Assembly (NCBI GenBank): GCA_001939145.1
Contig: LSRX01001325.1
Location: 1 to 64,000 of the forward strand
Direction of reading: 5' to 3'
DNA: 64,000 nt
Origin: Symbiodinium microadriaticum
Lineage: Eukaryota; Sar; Dinophyceae; Suessiales; Symbiodiniaceae
In this document: in pieces, positions 11,926 to 24,300 of the stretch
How the letters are laid out: each line of letters opens with the position of its first letter
Position numbering within the stretch: position 1 is the first letter of the stretch
The notes under the pieces: model-generated
Databases searched by the model: none
What the model saw: the letters and a program-made list of their open reading frames with translations, nothing else
What the model was told of the DNA's origin: nothing
Position numbers and translations under genes: made by a program

Positions 11926-12303
11926 AACGATCGATGGTCAACGATTGGACCCCTGGACCCCTACCTTTAAAACGAGAACCCTTCTGCTACGCATTCGGGA
12001 AAAACCAGGAGAAACTACAAGGAAACAGCTTAGGAACGTGTGAAACCGTTTGGAAAATCAGAATCTAACAGGAACCGTCTGCAAATAAGAACTGCAAACA
12101 GAGTTCTTGCAGCAAATATGACAATTTCGGACCCAGATAAGAATACCTACGGAATCCAAATCCGTCAGCAAGAGAAGCCGGAGAATCACTAGAAATAAAG
12201 CCGGGAAACAGAATCCGCGTGGAAATGAAAGAAACTGCAAAGAGATGAAAACAACGCAGGATGGCCACATAGAAACTGTGCAGGACTGTGGAAACAGAAA
12301 ATC

Positions 12304-12397
12304 AGATGACCCCAGAGAAGAATGGGAATGGATGCATATTGCAATAGAAAACCCAAGAAGCCTGTGCACCGTGTTGGAAATTGCATGGACAAGAAAA
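12304..12397 (+). repeat. Direct repeat, copy 1
   Basis: About 94 bp running from GATGACCCCAGA through AAACCCAAGAAGCCTG to GCATGGACAAGAAA. It recurs at 13124-13210, the second copy lacking about 8 bp. Confidence 0.8.
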
Positions 12398-13123
12398 AAT
12401 GTCTAAAACAGATTTAAACTGTTGCAAACCGAGGCTTTGGCTGGGCTGATTGCGGTGGGTGTTGAACATCAACAGTGGATGGGCTGTGGTCTGGTCTTGC
12501 CGAAGAAGAGGAAAAATCGTCGCTTCACATCGTGAAGGTTTCGAAACCGTGCTTTTTACATTGCGGAAGCCAAACATTTTGACGAACCTGTGGCATAGTT
12601 TGCAACACCGGAGAAAAATCTTAAAATTTCTCTAGACGCAAAGAATTGCCATCAAGTGTGCGGTCTGTAGCCACTGTAGCATTGCCATCAAGTGCGCGGA
12701 CTGCAGGAAGGTCAAACTACAAGGACGTCGTCGTCTCTGATGTGCTTCCTACGAGAACGCTCGGAGGACGTTTTATTCGTGTCCATGCAATGCCAAACTA
12801 CCGCAAAAAACAGGACAAGTCAAGCCAAATTGCCGTTCCAAGCAAGAAGGCTTTTCAGAATGACGGCACTCGAAAACACAGGCTCTCTTCTATTTTTGGC
12901 GGAGTCCGGAACGCCATATAATACCAGTTTAAAACGGACGCCTGGGACTCCACGGCTTGCAACATGGAGTTCATGGCTCGCCAGGATTCTAGGGGGTGCG
13001 GGGTGGCGAAAACCCATAAAACATTTTGCAGGAACATGGGCACTGCACATTGTTCGGATCCCACTTTGCGAGTCGCAAAACCAATGCAACCGCCTTGCAA
13101 GTGCCCCTCCAGTAATGAGAGAC

Positions 13124-13210
13124 CACAGATGACCCCAGACAAGAGTGGGAATGGATGCACATTGCAATAGAAAACCCAAGAAGCCTGTTGGAAATTGCAT
13201 GGACAAGAAA
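13124..13210 (+). repeat. Direct repeat, copy 2
   Basis: Second copy of the 12304-12397 segment, in the same orientation about 820 bp away, with a few substitutions and an 8-bp deletion. Confidence 0.8.
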
Positions 13211-13342
13211 CTAGACACCGAGTATCCCGAAAGCAAGTAGTTCGATGTGAGCAAGAGACGAAAGTACGTAGTCACGTATCATTTGGTAAGTGTTGTCAAG
13301 GTGTGTTTGTGTTGTTGGCCTGTTGCATGCGTTGCTCCTTTN

Positions 13343-13610
13343 GTGTGTATGATTGTGTATGTATGCGTATGTATGTATGTACGTATGTGTGTGTGTATGT
13401 GGGTGTATGTGGGTATGTACTATGTATGTGGGTATGTACGTGGGTATGTATGTATGTATGTATGTATGTATGTGTGTGTGTATGTGGGTGTATGTGGGTA
13501 TGTACTATGTATGTGGGTATGTACGTGGGTATGTATGTATGTATGTATGTATGTATGTATGTATGTACGTATGTGTGTGTATGTATGTATGTCCGTGTGA
13601 GTGTATGTAT
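13343..13610 (+). repeat. TGTA/TGTG microsatellite with internal duplication
   Basis: Runs of TATG and TGTG units; a block containing GGGTATGTACTATGTATG is present twice (around 13410 and 13497). A single N precedes it at 13342. Apparent Tyr/Val/Cys proteins here are artefacts. Confidence 0.9.
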
Positions 13611-13614
13611 GTGC

Positions 13615-16600
13615 CGGAAATCAATGGCCAAAGGAAGACCCCGGCTCAGGATTTGGCAGCCAGTCTCATTTCGCACGGCTTTCGTGAGCTGAAGCTTTGA
13701 AGACATGTTGCTAAGCCTTGGTCGAGCGTGGCAAAACTGGAAAGGCCGGTAAAGGACCTAGAGTTTAGAGTCTGCATGTAAGTCGAGCGTCTCCTCGAAG
13801 ACTCAGCTGCTTGGCTGCATCCGCGGCCCGGTGCCCGTGTCAGACTTTTCGAAGGCTGAACGCGACCGTTGCTGCTCCCGAGCTCGAGGAGGTGCTCGGC
13901 TCCGGGCTTATCGCTGTGCCCTGGCAGCATGCAGTCTTGCACGCCCTTGCGTGTGAACGAATCCAATTCCGCGTTTGACAGGACTTGCAGAAATTGGGAA
14001 TACTCTGGAGGTGGGAGCATGAGACGCTTTTCAGCATGATGCCATTCCTTCCTCTCCAAGTTTGGCAACTGGCGAATCGCAGTACACTAGCTTTTTCGGC
14101 AGGCCTGCACCGCAAAGTGGGTGGCAGTCGACTGTTCAGCTTGCCCCAGTGGATCTGCAGAAACCTTTCGCACGCGGCACGCTCGCTGCATTTTGTGGTG
14201 CATTCCGAGTCTCTCCGTCTGCACCAATTCCCGACCAGTCTCCATGTTCTTCTTCGTGGACTGGGACGAGCTGCGACCGTGGCACCAGGCTCGGCAACGA
14301 TTTTGAGACATGGGCCAGCACACGGTTGAAAAGGAGCATGAGTACCCGCATGTCGCGATTGTGATGAAACAGATCAGGTGATGACAGTCACCATTGACAG
14401 CTATGCGCTGCTGCGAGCCCAGGCAGCTCCGAGACAGAGTACGATTGTCCCAGTAGATAAGCGCTTGAAGGTCTTTCAAGGATCGGTTTCGACACTTGCG
14501 AGGGGTGTCCAAAACTCGAACAACGGAACTGCTTGTGAAATGTAGCTCATCGGTATCGTTAGGCCTGGAAGTTTGCATCTATCAGTACAGGAGGGCTCCA
14601 TGGACGTAAGTAAGGTGACATGTCTGGAAAGGACATGCGCAACTTCGATGACGGGGTCCTCAACAGATTGATGGCTTTGCTCCTTCAGTTTATCAATCTT
14701 GAACGAGTGAGACAAAAAGCCTGCGGTACAAACAGCTTCAAGCACGAACTCCATCTCGGTTTCTTAGGTTGGTGGCACAGGCCTGGGGGTGAACGACAAC
14801 ACTCTGGAAACGTTTCGGCCCATCAATCTGACACTGAGGCACTGCTACCGCTGCAAGCTGCTCCAAAACGTGTGCTGGAACCTTGGTTGCAGGTCGTTCA
14901 TCGTTCCTCAAGCGCTGGAGCAAACTTCAGCTTCAGTTCACAGCGTCTCCGAACGATGCTCTCAGGATTTATGTGCCGGAAGTGGCGCCGGATCCCTGGC
15001 CTTCTGTACCTGTTGCGGCATAAAAAAAAGCTTGCCGGCCATTCAGAGCTCTCCGATCACTTCATGTAAAATTCTGCCCGAAGCTAGATGGTATCCAGAA
15101 GTCGAGGCTTTGTGCACGACACCTGCAGTGGAGCTTGGATTGAGGTCCAGGGGCTCTATGCCGCGAAGCGCTTCGCGGCTGCTGCCACACTCGTGGTCAG
15201 GGTCCCGATTGAATCGCATTGTGTTGTAATCATTCCCGATTCGGGGTGTACTCCCCCACTTGAGTTCGCAACTTTGATAGGGCTACCCGGCAGCTGCTCA
15301 GGGAATGGAGTTGGAGCCGAACTTGCTTTTGTGATCAGGATCTGAACCCGCGTGCAGTGCGCTTTGCGCCACCTGGCCGCAGCAACGGCAGAACGAATTT
15401 AGATGCCTGCTTGACAGGGTGAGGTTTGTTTAGCGCAAATCTGCAGCTTGACTGGCATCACGCGTCGTCAATTGAGATCTCAAGGCTAATGGGCTTTTCC
15501 TGATAAATCCGTGGCGTGCCTGGTGTTGGCTGGACTCTCCCGAGGAAGGCAAACGTTCTGCTGAACCAAGTGTCCAAAGTGACTCTTCATCACGGCAACC
15601 TCTTTGAGGTGCCCCTATACTCCTTGGCGTGGGATTACATTGAACGCAGTTAATGTCTCGCCACTGTCTGGGGTAGTGAGGGTCCACTTGCTAGATCGCA
15701 GGGTATTGTCTGTTATCCCGCGTGATTTCCTGGCTTCTCAAAGTGAAATGTTCGTCCATAGAGTAATGACAACTGGGCAGAATGTGTACCAACCAAGAAG
15801 TCCTTGCACCGTCCGCATCGATTCAGCATCACTCTCGTTCATTCTCGTTCGTGATGTTTAGTTGTTGGCTAAGCAAAAGCTGCCGCCAGGCATTGCCCAA
15901 TCGGTGCCGTGACGAAATTGCCAGGCCGGTTAGTTCATCTCTCTCGCAGGCGGCATCCGACTCTCTCCCTTTTGCAGCGAAAAAACCATGCCTGCAAGCG
16001 TACGTGGCGGAGACATATGTGGAGACCGTGCACGCGAGTTGGCTAGCCCTGCAAGGTATTCCCCGATGCTAGACTGCAGCCACGGACTATTTGCCTGGCG
16101 CCAAAACCAGATGTCGTGAGAAGACCCTGCTGCCACAGCATCAAGGATTTGATCTTGGCAAATCCACCATACGTGCCTTCCACCGGACCTGTCCTGAGAC
16201 ATTTGTAGCGGAGTCTGCAAGAACGTCATGATGACAGCAGTCTTGGATGCCTTTTTTGCATTTCCGTCGAAGCCACCGACGTTGCTCGTGCTGCAAGAGG
16301 AAAGTCAGCTGCAGTATGCTGCAACTTGACGGTACTGTTCGCAGGTGGTGGACAAATGTTCGTTTCTGGAGGTGATCGAGGAGAAGATGCTCACACCTCA
16401 GAGGCTGTGAAAGCTTGAACAAAGAAGAACACAACCCAGGCCAAACAAATGTGGCGGTCCTGTTCGGGTGCGTGTTTCAGTTTGGCCTTGAGACTGACAG
16501 CACTTGCTTCTTCCAGTTTGTGTGACATTTTCAATTTCATCTAAATGTTGAGTATGGAAAGGCCTGCTTCCTAGGTCACTAGCAACTATGGCGATTTCGT

Positions 16601-17305
16601 TTCACCGTGAGTTCTTGCCAGAGGCCTCCCTACCCTTGTTGAGTCAATTGTTGGATTCTTCGGCCTTGGCGGGTAATCATCCACTCGAGACGAACATGCC
16701 CCATCACTGCCTTTGATCTCCTGTAGGGCCGGGTTAGCTGTGCATCGTAGTTCATCCTTGCTTTGCAGTGCGAGTGAGGGGCACACTGTAGGAAGACCCA
16801 CAAAGCCACATGTGCATTCCCCGCGAACTATGGACCATCCTCGCCTGCATTGCCCGAGTTGTGAGAGTCTAAAATTACCAGCTTTGCCCTGGTGTGCTTG
16901 ATCTACCTGTGGAGACCATGATGGCAACACTCTCCCCTTTGTTGTGCTCTCCTAGGTGACTGCACAAATTTTGCGTGGCGCCCCCAAGGCACGATATCTT
17001 GCAGCCCAACTGCCGAAACTGCGAAGTTGCGGCTGGCAGTGTAAGTTGTGGAACGGTACTGGTGCACATTCGCAAGGGCTCAGTACCCCAAATGCTAGCC
17101 TGCATATGTCATGGTTGCAGACCCCCACTCGGGAACTGTGGAGAACTCGAGGCTCAAAGCTCAAGCGGCCCAAACTCAAGATTTGGGTGCACCCGGCACC
17201 CGGGTCCAATTTCCATGCGGGTCAAGATGATGCAAGATGACGGGAAACGCTGCAGGGGTACATGGTGAGCGATTCTGCACCTGTGCTGCACCGAACCGAA
17301 GACAG
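13615..17305. other. No supported gene in 3.7 kb
   Basis: Scattered frames of 60-160 codons occur on both strands, none with a domain that I recognise. A Cys-rich plus-strand stretch near 16.85-17.1 kb is too weak to call an exon. A tRNA-like phrase near 15340-15395 was examined and rejected. Confidence 0.4.
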
Positions 17306-17308
17306 ACA

Positions 17309-17400
17309 CACCAGGACGGGCTAATCGGCCGTGTGCCGCGCCACGTGGCCGGTGCCACGCGGCCGGATAGCGCCACACGGCCGGTTCGATCGTGGCAGTC
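17309..17400 (+). repeat. GC-rich dispersed repeat rich in GGCCGTG/CCACG, copy 1
   Basis: It contains CCAGGACGGGCTAATCGGCC followed by a block with GCGGCCGGATAGCGCCAC. Both parts recur near 29380-29445, one in the same orientation and one inverted. The segment is full of short palindromes such as CCACGTGG. No coding role seen. Confidence 0.65.
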
Positions 17401-17992
17401 AAATCGGCTGAGGGTGTATGGTAACACGCGTGCGTGTGCAATGGCTCTATACTTTGGTAGATCGCGCGTTTCGTGTTGAATTGGCGGCAAAAATTCTGGG
17501 GGTCATATACAGCGAGACCAAAAATAGACGGTTCGACTCAACAAGCGAGAAGACAAGTAATAATATAGCATAAATGTATGTTTCGAGTTGTAAATATCTG
17601 AAGACTCACGTCTACAAAACGAATACGTCTCACACAATCTTTATGAATATGTTCAAAGTGTACATATATTCATACAGTTTGTATATATATATATATACAC
17701 ATACGCAGATAGATGCAGTTTAAATACATGCTGTACAGCTACCCATACATACGTATATAGCCATTGTATAAATGTGCATACAACACACATGTGTGCACAT
17801 GTATAGGTTCTATCAAAATATAAAATAGAAACATGAAAAAATAAATAATAAGTGTATATATATATATATTTCTTTATTTATACAGATATTGATAGGATGG
17901 GATCGAAATGAATCACAAAGCCGGTACTTCTCAGCTGATGCACGCTGGAGCGACGCTTGGAATCTGTTTTCGGCGCCGCTAGTCTGCACTGG
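17401..17992. other. AT-rich spacer with TA microsatellites
   Basis: Short (TA)n tracts near 17683-17697 and 17855-17870 in an AT-rich stretch; no gene seen. Confidence 0.6.
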
Positions 17993-19162
17993 TCACACAT
18001 CATCCAAGAGCCCAGCCCATTTCAGGCAGACATGAAGCGAGTAGTGATCGATGGCCCGAGTGCCACAAACGGGGGGAAATAGCTTGAGAGCCATTCGCTT
18101 CGTCAGGCGGATCATGTCTTCCCCCAGATAACACGATATGTTCCTGTAGTTGCGACCGCGCACACAAAAGTCGAGAATCAAATGCTCCAGGTGGTGCAGC
18201 TTGGGCCGCAAATGATACCGGAGTTGCTTTGAAGCTTCCGCCTTAAGCGCGAGCTTGTTCAGTGCACATCGGAACAGCATGTAGTAGTGCAAGCAGTTGG
18301 CTCTGCTTGCCTCATCTAGCAATCTTCCATTGCTGAGCATAATGTGCTGTAGCTTTTGTAAACCACTGCAAAGTCCAGCACGGAGCCTCGATCAAAGTAA
18401 ACCCGAAGTACTCTAGCTATACATAGGGTTTTTCTGGGTTGCCGTTACGTTGCGATTCGGAATTTAAACTATGCTGAATAATAAGAAATCTCGTCCGAGC
18501 TACAAATCCTCTTCGGTACCGTGCTCTTCTGCAAACTGCTGTGCCATTTTAGCAAGAAAGATCAGCAATCCACGGGCTGCTGCGGCAGATACGTAGTGTT
18601 GAGACACTGTGGCAAATGTAGATCCGCCCGGCTTCAGAATTTCTGTTGTAAATAGCTTCGAGGAAGCTCTATCAGAAGCATTGCCGACCCATTCCCTGTA
18701 AGCCCGGCTGAGCCACTCCAGCCTGGCAGGTCGGCTCGGGAGGTCGATCAAGCGGCTTGTGTCTGTCCAGTCGAGCAGTAAAGCAATGGCCATATCCGGA
18801 GTAACCGCCAAATCGATGATATGCATGCAGTCAGGAAAGATGCCTGGCCAAGTCCGTTCATTAATGTTTTCACTCCGACATTCGAAAGTGCTATTGCTGC
18901 ATGTTGCGGCGGTTGCTGAAGAAGGGGATTGTAGTAAGCGGTGTGGTGCCATGCGCCTCCAAAAATTCGTCGAGGTTTGTCTGCCTTTGTTTGTACGTAA
19001 TGCGAGTTCAAACAAAGCAAAGCTACAATATAGTCGTCTTTGCGAGCTTATACCCAATGCTGCTATGCGTCGTGGTTCTGTGTTTCGCACGTGGACCAAA
19101 AGCCGTAAACAGTAGCTCAGGATCTTGGGCTTCTTCGCCGGCTTCGGCAGCCGTGCTGACAT
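17993..19162 (-). pseudogene. Putative transposon-derived protein fragment, at least two blocks
   Basis: Two minus-strand segments read coherently. The first (about 19162-18500) includes WPGIFPDCMHIIDLAV, then a helical-looking region ending in AKMAQQFAEEHG. The second (about 18340-17993) includes RPKLHHLEHLILDF, ISCYLGEDMIR and HYSLHVCLKWAGLL. GGTACC after EEHG could be a donor and GCTCAG before the second block an acceptor. An overlapping frame near 19020-18890 also looks coherent (LCLNSHYVQTK), so an indel or another intron lies around 18.87 kb. The architecture (PK-H-x2-H motif, then a charged 'ED' motif and a conserved C-terminal R-x4-HY) resembles a large dinoflagellate protein family that I associate with transposons. 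That association is from memory and tentative. No terminal repeats were found. Confidence 0.45.
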
Positions 19163-19164
19163 AA

Positions 19165-21360
19165 GATATTGCCTCCAGGGTTGACTCTACATAGTCTATG
19201 CAGGGAAAAAAAGGTATTTGTACCCAGCAGCACCCGGCAGTAGTAGCATACTTGTCTGGACGATGCTGTACCTTAGCTCCCGGAGTGCGATCTGTTCCAC
19301 CGATGCGAGTGAGCACGTAGAAGAGGCATCCGGATAGTAAGCCCCGTGCGTGTCAAATGGAAAACCAACCTCATAAAGTCTTGGTCCCCTTCGATGCCAT
19401 CCAAGATCGCCGTGTACGCGCCGGCGATGCGCTTACCGGCCTTCGAGGCCCGATTGCGGTCTAGAGCTCGACCTTTGTGATCTTTGTCGGGATAAACACC
19501 AGAACCTCAGATCTCATATCTTGGACGGTATTGCTTTTTGTGATTTGCAGATAGGCAAGCTCAACAATATTCGTTGTGGAACGTAGCTGGCGGAAGGACC
19601 ACGCAAGCACTTCCATGATCTCCGTGCGACATTCATCGTCACACATTGAAGAGTTGCTACAGCTCATCAATATCCGGCTGAAAAGAGTGGAGGAAGGGGC
19701 CAGAGGTGGCGACAGTGCAAATATCTCGAATGATTGATGCCCTCAGATTGACTATCTCGCATGCATTCATACTGACATACGGACATGTGTTCATAGGACA
19801 AATTAAAACAAAGCCCCATATAGTTTAGGAGTTGAAGTTTGAAACAAGAGTCGTTGGGCTGTAGCTCCATCCCCATAGATTCGCAAAGGAATAACTAATT
19901 TTGGATCCAAGCCATCTCGCTCGACCCCAGCCACAAAATCAGGATCCATGATGCGCTCGCATCGCCAATGCTCGGCCAGTGCCTCGTCTAAGGCTTTGGC
20001 TTTTGTTGTTCGGTTGCGGCTGCTGGTTATTAATGGGGTTCATATGCTTCGCAATTAGGCCTATAGAAAACAGTCAATAGTCCATACTCTAATTAGAACT
20101 TAATTTCCCGATGCCTCGTCGCCACCAGTGAGAAAACGCTCAAAGCAGCCAGATCCGAAGTCGTAGAGAGCTCCCACAATTTCATGTGGTAACAGAGCTG
20201 CATGCTTCAGCACCGTTTGTTCTTTGCCCATCCGATTAAGGTGAGCCTTAAGTCCAAGTTCCCAAAGTTGGCTAGCAACTAATGTTGGTTGTCAACACCA
20301 AAACAATACACACTCTGAGCATGGAAGAACGGTAAGTTGCCGACACACGGCAGCTCGAACACGTAGGGCAATGGTAGGCATTGTCTCCAGCTCTGCTTGT
20401 GGCACCATCTAGTCAACACACGATCGGAGCCCCATGATTTTTGGGATCCACGGAAGCTGACGGCTAGGTCGAGGTACTCTGACCTGGCTGCTGCATACAG
20501 TTGTTGCTAGTGGAAACACGTGCGATCAGACCAATATTGAGGCTGCGGCGGCACGATTTGCGCTGGGAGCTGCTCGAACCTGCCTTAGAGTATAGAGCTT
20601 GGTTTCTGGAGTCATTCTACTGTTCTGCAAATAGCATTTGGGAACCTGGCAGACAATGCTTCGGAACTTTTTAATATCCACCTGCACAGGTCAATATAAA
20701 CCGATGGAATGTAGGGTTTTAGATGTAAGGTTCCGTGTAGGAGTTGTACCGACCTGGCCCTCACCGATCATCTTAAAGAGATCCTTCATCACACCGTTCA
20801 CGGCTATCGTTGGATCGACCTGGCCGGTGATGCTATAAATGAATTATTTGATGTTGGGCCTCGTGCAGCAATGCTCGTTGAATACTTCGACATGCAGCAC
20901 ATAATGATTTTCTCACCCCGCACCCCTGGCAGCTGGTCGCACAGACAGCCCCTTGCAGAAGTAGCTGTGAAGCATCCGTGCTATGCACCTAATATAATCT
21001 GCAAGCAGCCGTGCACGAGGGCGGCACACTGCCTCCGACCCCTAGACCCTTGCGGCAAAGCAACACACTGAGGATGGGAATATGCTCGGTGCAACGAGGA
21101 AACCTGTCTGCACGTACTAGCTTGCAAGGGTCGGTTCCATCTTCGGGTGATTGCAGGGCAATCGGAACGACTGGGCGGTGCCCGATCACAGCGGCACGAT
21201 TTTATCGTGCCCGTACAAACCTAGGATTGGATACGGAAATTGGGCCTCGGGAGCTGCAGTCTTCTAAAATGGGAATGTCATATAGGTGTGGGAGCTAGTA
21301 TGACATGCCATATAGAACAAGACTAGACTCTTACTAGGAATGCACATATACTGCACAAGG
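19165..21360. other. No firmly supported gene; possible upstream exons
   Basis: Minus-strand frames at 19461-19670 and 19023-19316 might be upstream parts of the 18-19 kb protein, but no phase-consistent splice pair was established. The rest shows nothing recognisable. Confidence 0.35.
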
Positions 21361-21361
21361 C

Positions 21362-24300
21362 TCACTCGGGCCCCTTGGTGGAGCGACGGCGTTTGGTCTC
21401 CCCGTGTGCTTCTTCAAGCGCTTCCCATGCCTGCCGCTTTTGTGCGGCCTCTTCCTCCTGCTTCTGCTTCTGCTGTGCTTTTTTCACAGCCTTTTCTTGA
21501 TCTCGCTTTGCTTTTTCTTCTTCTGGCATGCACATACCGATTTGCTATCCCTCTGTACCATTTCAGTGCTGCACTGATCCCGGGAACCGGGCTGCGACGA
21601 AGAGTTTCCAGGATGGTCTGGGCATGGTCCACATCGCGCTGGGCAACCTGGCGAGAGAGAAGCAGCAAACACCAACTAAACAAGAGCAGCTAGCAGTTAA
21701 CATGGCCTCAAAATCAGCTTTGTTCTGGGTGATGTACTCGCCCACCTCGTCTGTCGACCTTGCATCTGTGCTGTAGTTTCAGACTAGAATGATGGAGGTT
21801 TATGGGATATATATTTGTGATTAGTTTTGGCAAGTTACTTCCCAGAGAAGAGCATAGTTTCGATCTGTTCCTGGTGGGTTTTAATCTTCGCCATGCCCTC
21901 TTTGAGCTGGGCCAGCAACTCGACATTGTGAGGCACAGAACTCAAAGCCATTGAAGCGGCTCTGATGGAGCTCATCAAACTAGTAATGGCATCCATATCC
22001 TTCTTGAGTTCCTTTCTGGTTTGCTCCTCCTCAGACACCTGACGATGCGAGTTGGCCCCGAAACACCACAGTCCTACATAAGCAGACTTGTTTTGTGTTG
22101 GAAATGCATGAAGTCATCCTGGCCTGCTTCGTCTTCCCTTCGCCTTTGCGCTTACCCTTGCCCTTGCCTTTGCTTGAGGCATGGGAATCCTCGAAGCTGG
22201 CACCGGCAGAGAGGATGCTCTCCGACAGAAGTTGCCTGGCTGCAAGCCCGGCTTCACCATCACCAACACCATACTTGTAGTGCTTGTAAATCCTGGCCCG
22301 TGGGTTCGATGGGTCCTGCAACCGCATATGCTGGAAACATCAGATTGAATCTGCCCCCAATTCCCAAATTTCGTGATCAGCCTAACACTCTGAGGATTTA
22401 TGGCCTTCCGTGGCACCTTGTCAAAGCTGTGTGTTGGCTTTGGGGGTTTGAGGGATGTATGGCATAAACGGGGACGACTGGTATAGTTTCGTGTTAAAGA
22501 GTTTTAGGGTATAGGGTTGGTTACCAGGACGTGACAATCGGACCTATAAAGTAATATCTCAACAGCATAGCTTATGTTGACGTATTATTTTATAGGTCCG
22601 GTTGACACGTCTTGGTAGGGTTTTGGGTTTCCGTCCTAGGCCCTTTTCTAAGTTCAAGGATCAGAGTCTAATAATTGATTGTATCCCAAGTCCCTTAAAC
22701 CCTAGTCTAAATCTGAGACCGCACATATTGTAGAAATTCCCTTCGATAGGGCCTCCTTATTAAGGGATCTAGGCACCCAGTATAATCCTGTAGCACGACA
22801 ACACGAAGATATGTATTAACGAGCCACACATCAGCAGTAGCAAAACTCTGCAAGAAAAAACGATTGCGTCCTGGTGGTGTTCTTTCCCCGTCTGACCTGA
22901 AATCTTGAAGCACACAGAGCGATTCTGCCAGAGACTATGAAAACCTCCCTCTGGACAAGACGATCGACGATCTTTTCTTTCAACCACACTTTTTGCTCTT
23001 CCGTGCAATAAATCTTTTCCAGCTCGAAGAGGGGCAACTCCTCGTAGACATCGTCTTTCTCCTGGCAAACAGAGTTCATCAAGGATATTCGGGAGGTATA
23101 TGTATTATGATGCACTCCTTGGAGTGTTCCTCGACAAATCGGGTTTCCACTGCCATCGACTGAAACGTGGGGTCCAGCATCCAGGCTTTCCTGAAGAGAT
23201 CAGTTCATCTCTGATTGCGAGTTATACAGACTGCAGCGATCGTGCGAGTTCTTGGGACCCCGACAAAAGCTCGAATTTCTTGGTGGAGCTGCCGTAGGCA
23301 TCTTGATATTTGGCTAGCACCCCGGGAGGTAGGCTTCCGGGATCGGATTTCATTCTCCGATCAAGAGCAGCAAGCTGTCGTTTTCTTTCTTGGTATTCCA
23401 TGTCTTCAGGCTTCTCGTAGCTTCGGATTTGGTCTTTCTCAGCCTCTGTCAGGCAGCGCACACGGGCCTGCCTTCGCAAGCCCTCCACACTGCCGTTGGA
23501 GTCTGCGCTTTCCGACCTCAGCTCCATGGTGGTTTGATTGGCGTTGTTGGGGGGGGGGGATTGGGGTGAAGCACGAATCCTGCAATGAGTCTGTAACACG
23601 GATGCAACAAGTATCATCTGTTGCGATGTGCTTCGGGTTTGCGGATTAGTGAAAGTTTGTTTGGGAATCTCAATACGAGATGCTTGTATGATGAAGGGCA
23701 TGCCATTAGCTGAAACTGAGGAATGTGACTCAGATGCATACATGTCTTGAATATGTACATACATACTTTTATGTATATGCATATACACATACAAGTACGT
23801 ACGATGCATGTATGCGTGTGTATGCACACCGACTCATGCATGCATACATGCTGATGAGCAAAACGGTTCATCCAAGGCCTTGGCTGGATTGACATCGATG
23901 TCATCTGCCTGCTCAGTCTGGATGACGTGTCGGAGTCCTTCGAAGCTGGCGTCCTGGCACATAAAGTTTGCTCAGTTCAAGACTTCACGTGAGCTGGGGA
24001 TGAGCGTCTGGCCCTGATCGTGTCGATTCATCCGATCTAGGCTCCGTCGGTCGTCCTGCAGTGGAACACACAAGTGCTCGAACACTTCGTGTGTGTGTGT
24101 GTGNTGGGCTTCTTCGGTACCACGTTCTCAACGTGCATGGCGAGCTATATGGGTATCATACATGTTTTTCTTATGTACTTACGGTGTCAGGGAAACCCCT
24201 TATAATAGTAGGGTGCCGAGGATACTATCGTAGGGTTTTTTATTTAGGCCCCCGGGATCGCCTGCTCGCGCTGCGTCTTGTCAGGCTTGTCGTCTTCGAC

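Larger units (their letters stand above)
11930..13340. other. Unassigned, with a duplicated segment
   Basis: No gene is supported. The segment carries the direct repeat described separately (12304-12397 and 13124-13210) and a small local duplication of TTGCCATCAAGTG at about 12648 and 12681. Confidence 0.5.

Noticed and set aside
10368..11927. Overlapping Arg/Gly/Ser-rich frames
   Set aside because: They are translations of the 65-bp satellite, whose period is not a multiple of three.
13296..13706. Tyr/Thr/His-repeat proteins on both strands
   Set aside because: Translation of the TGTA/TGTG microsatellite, interrupted by an N.
15335..15400. tRNA-like phrase on the minus strand (GGGTTCAGATCC T-arm, AGGTGGCGCAAAGCGCA D-arm-like)
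   Set aside because: Only about 20 nt separate the two arms, leaving no room for an anticodon arm, and no matching acceptor stem; at most a SINE-like relic.
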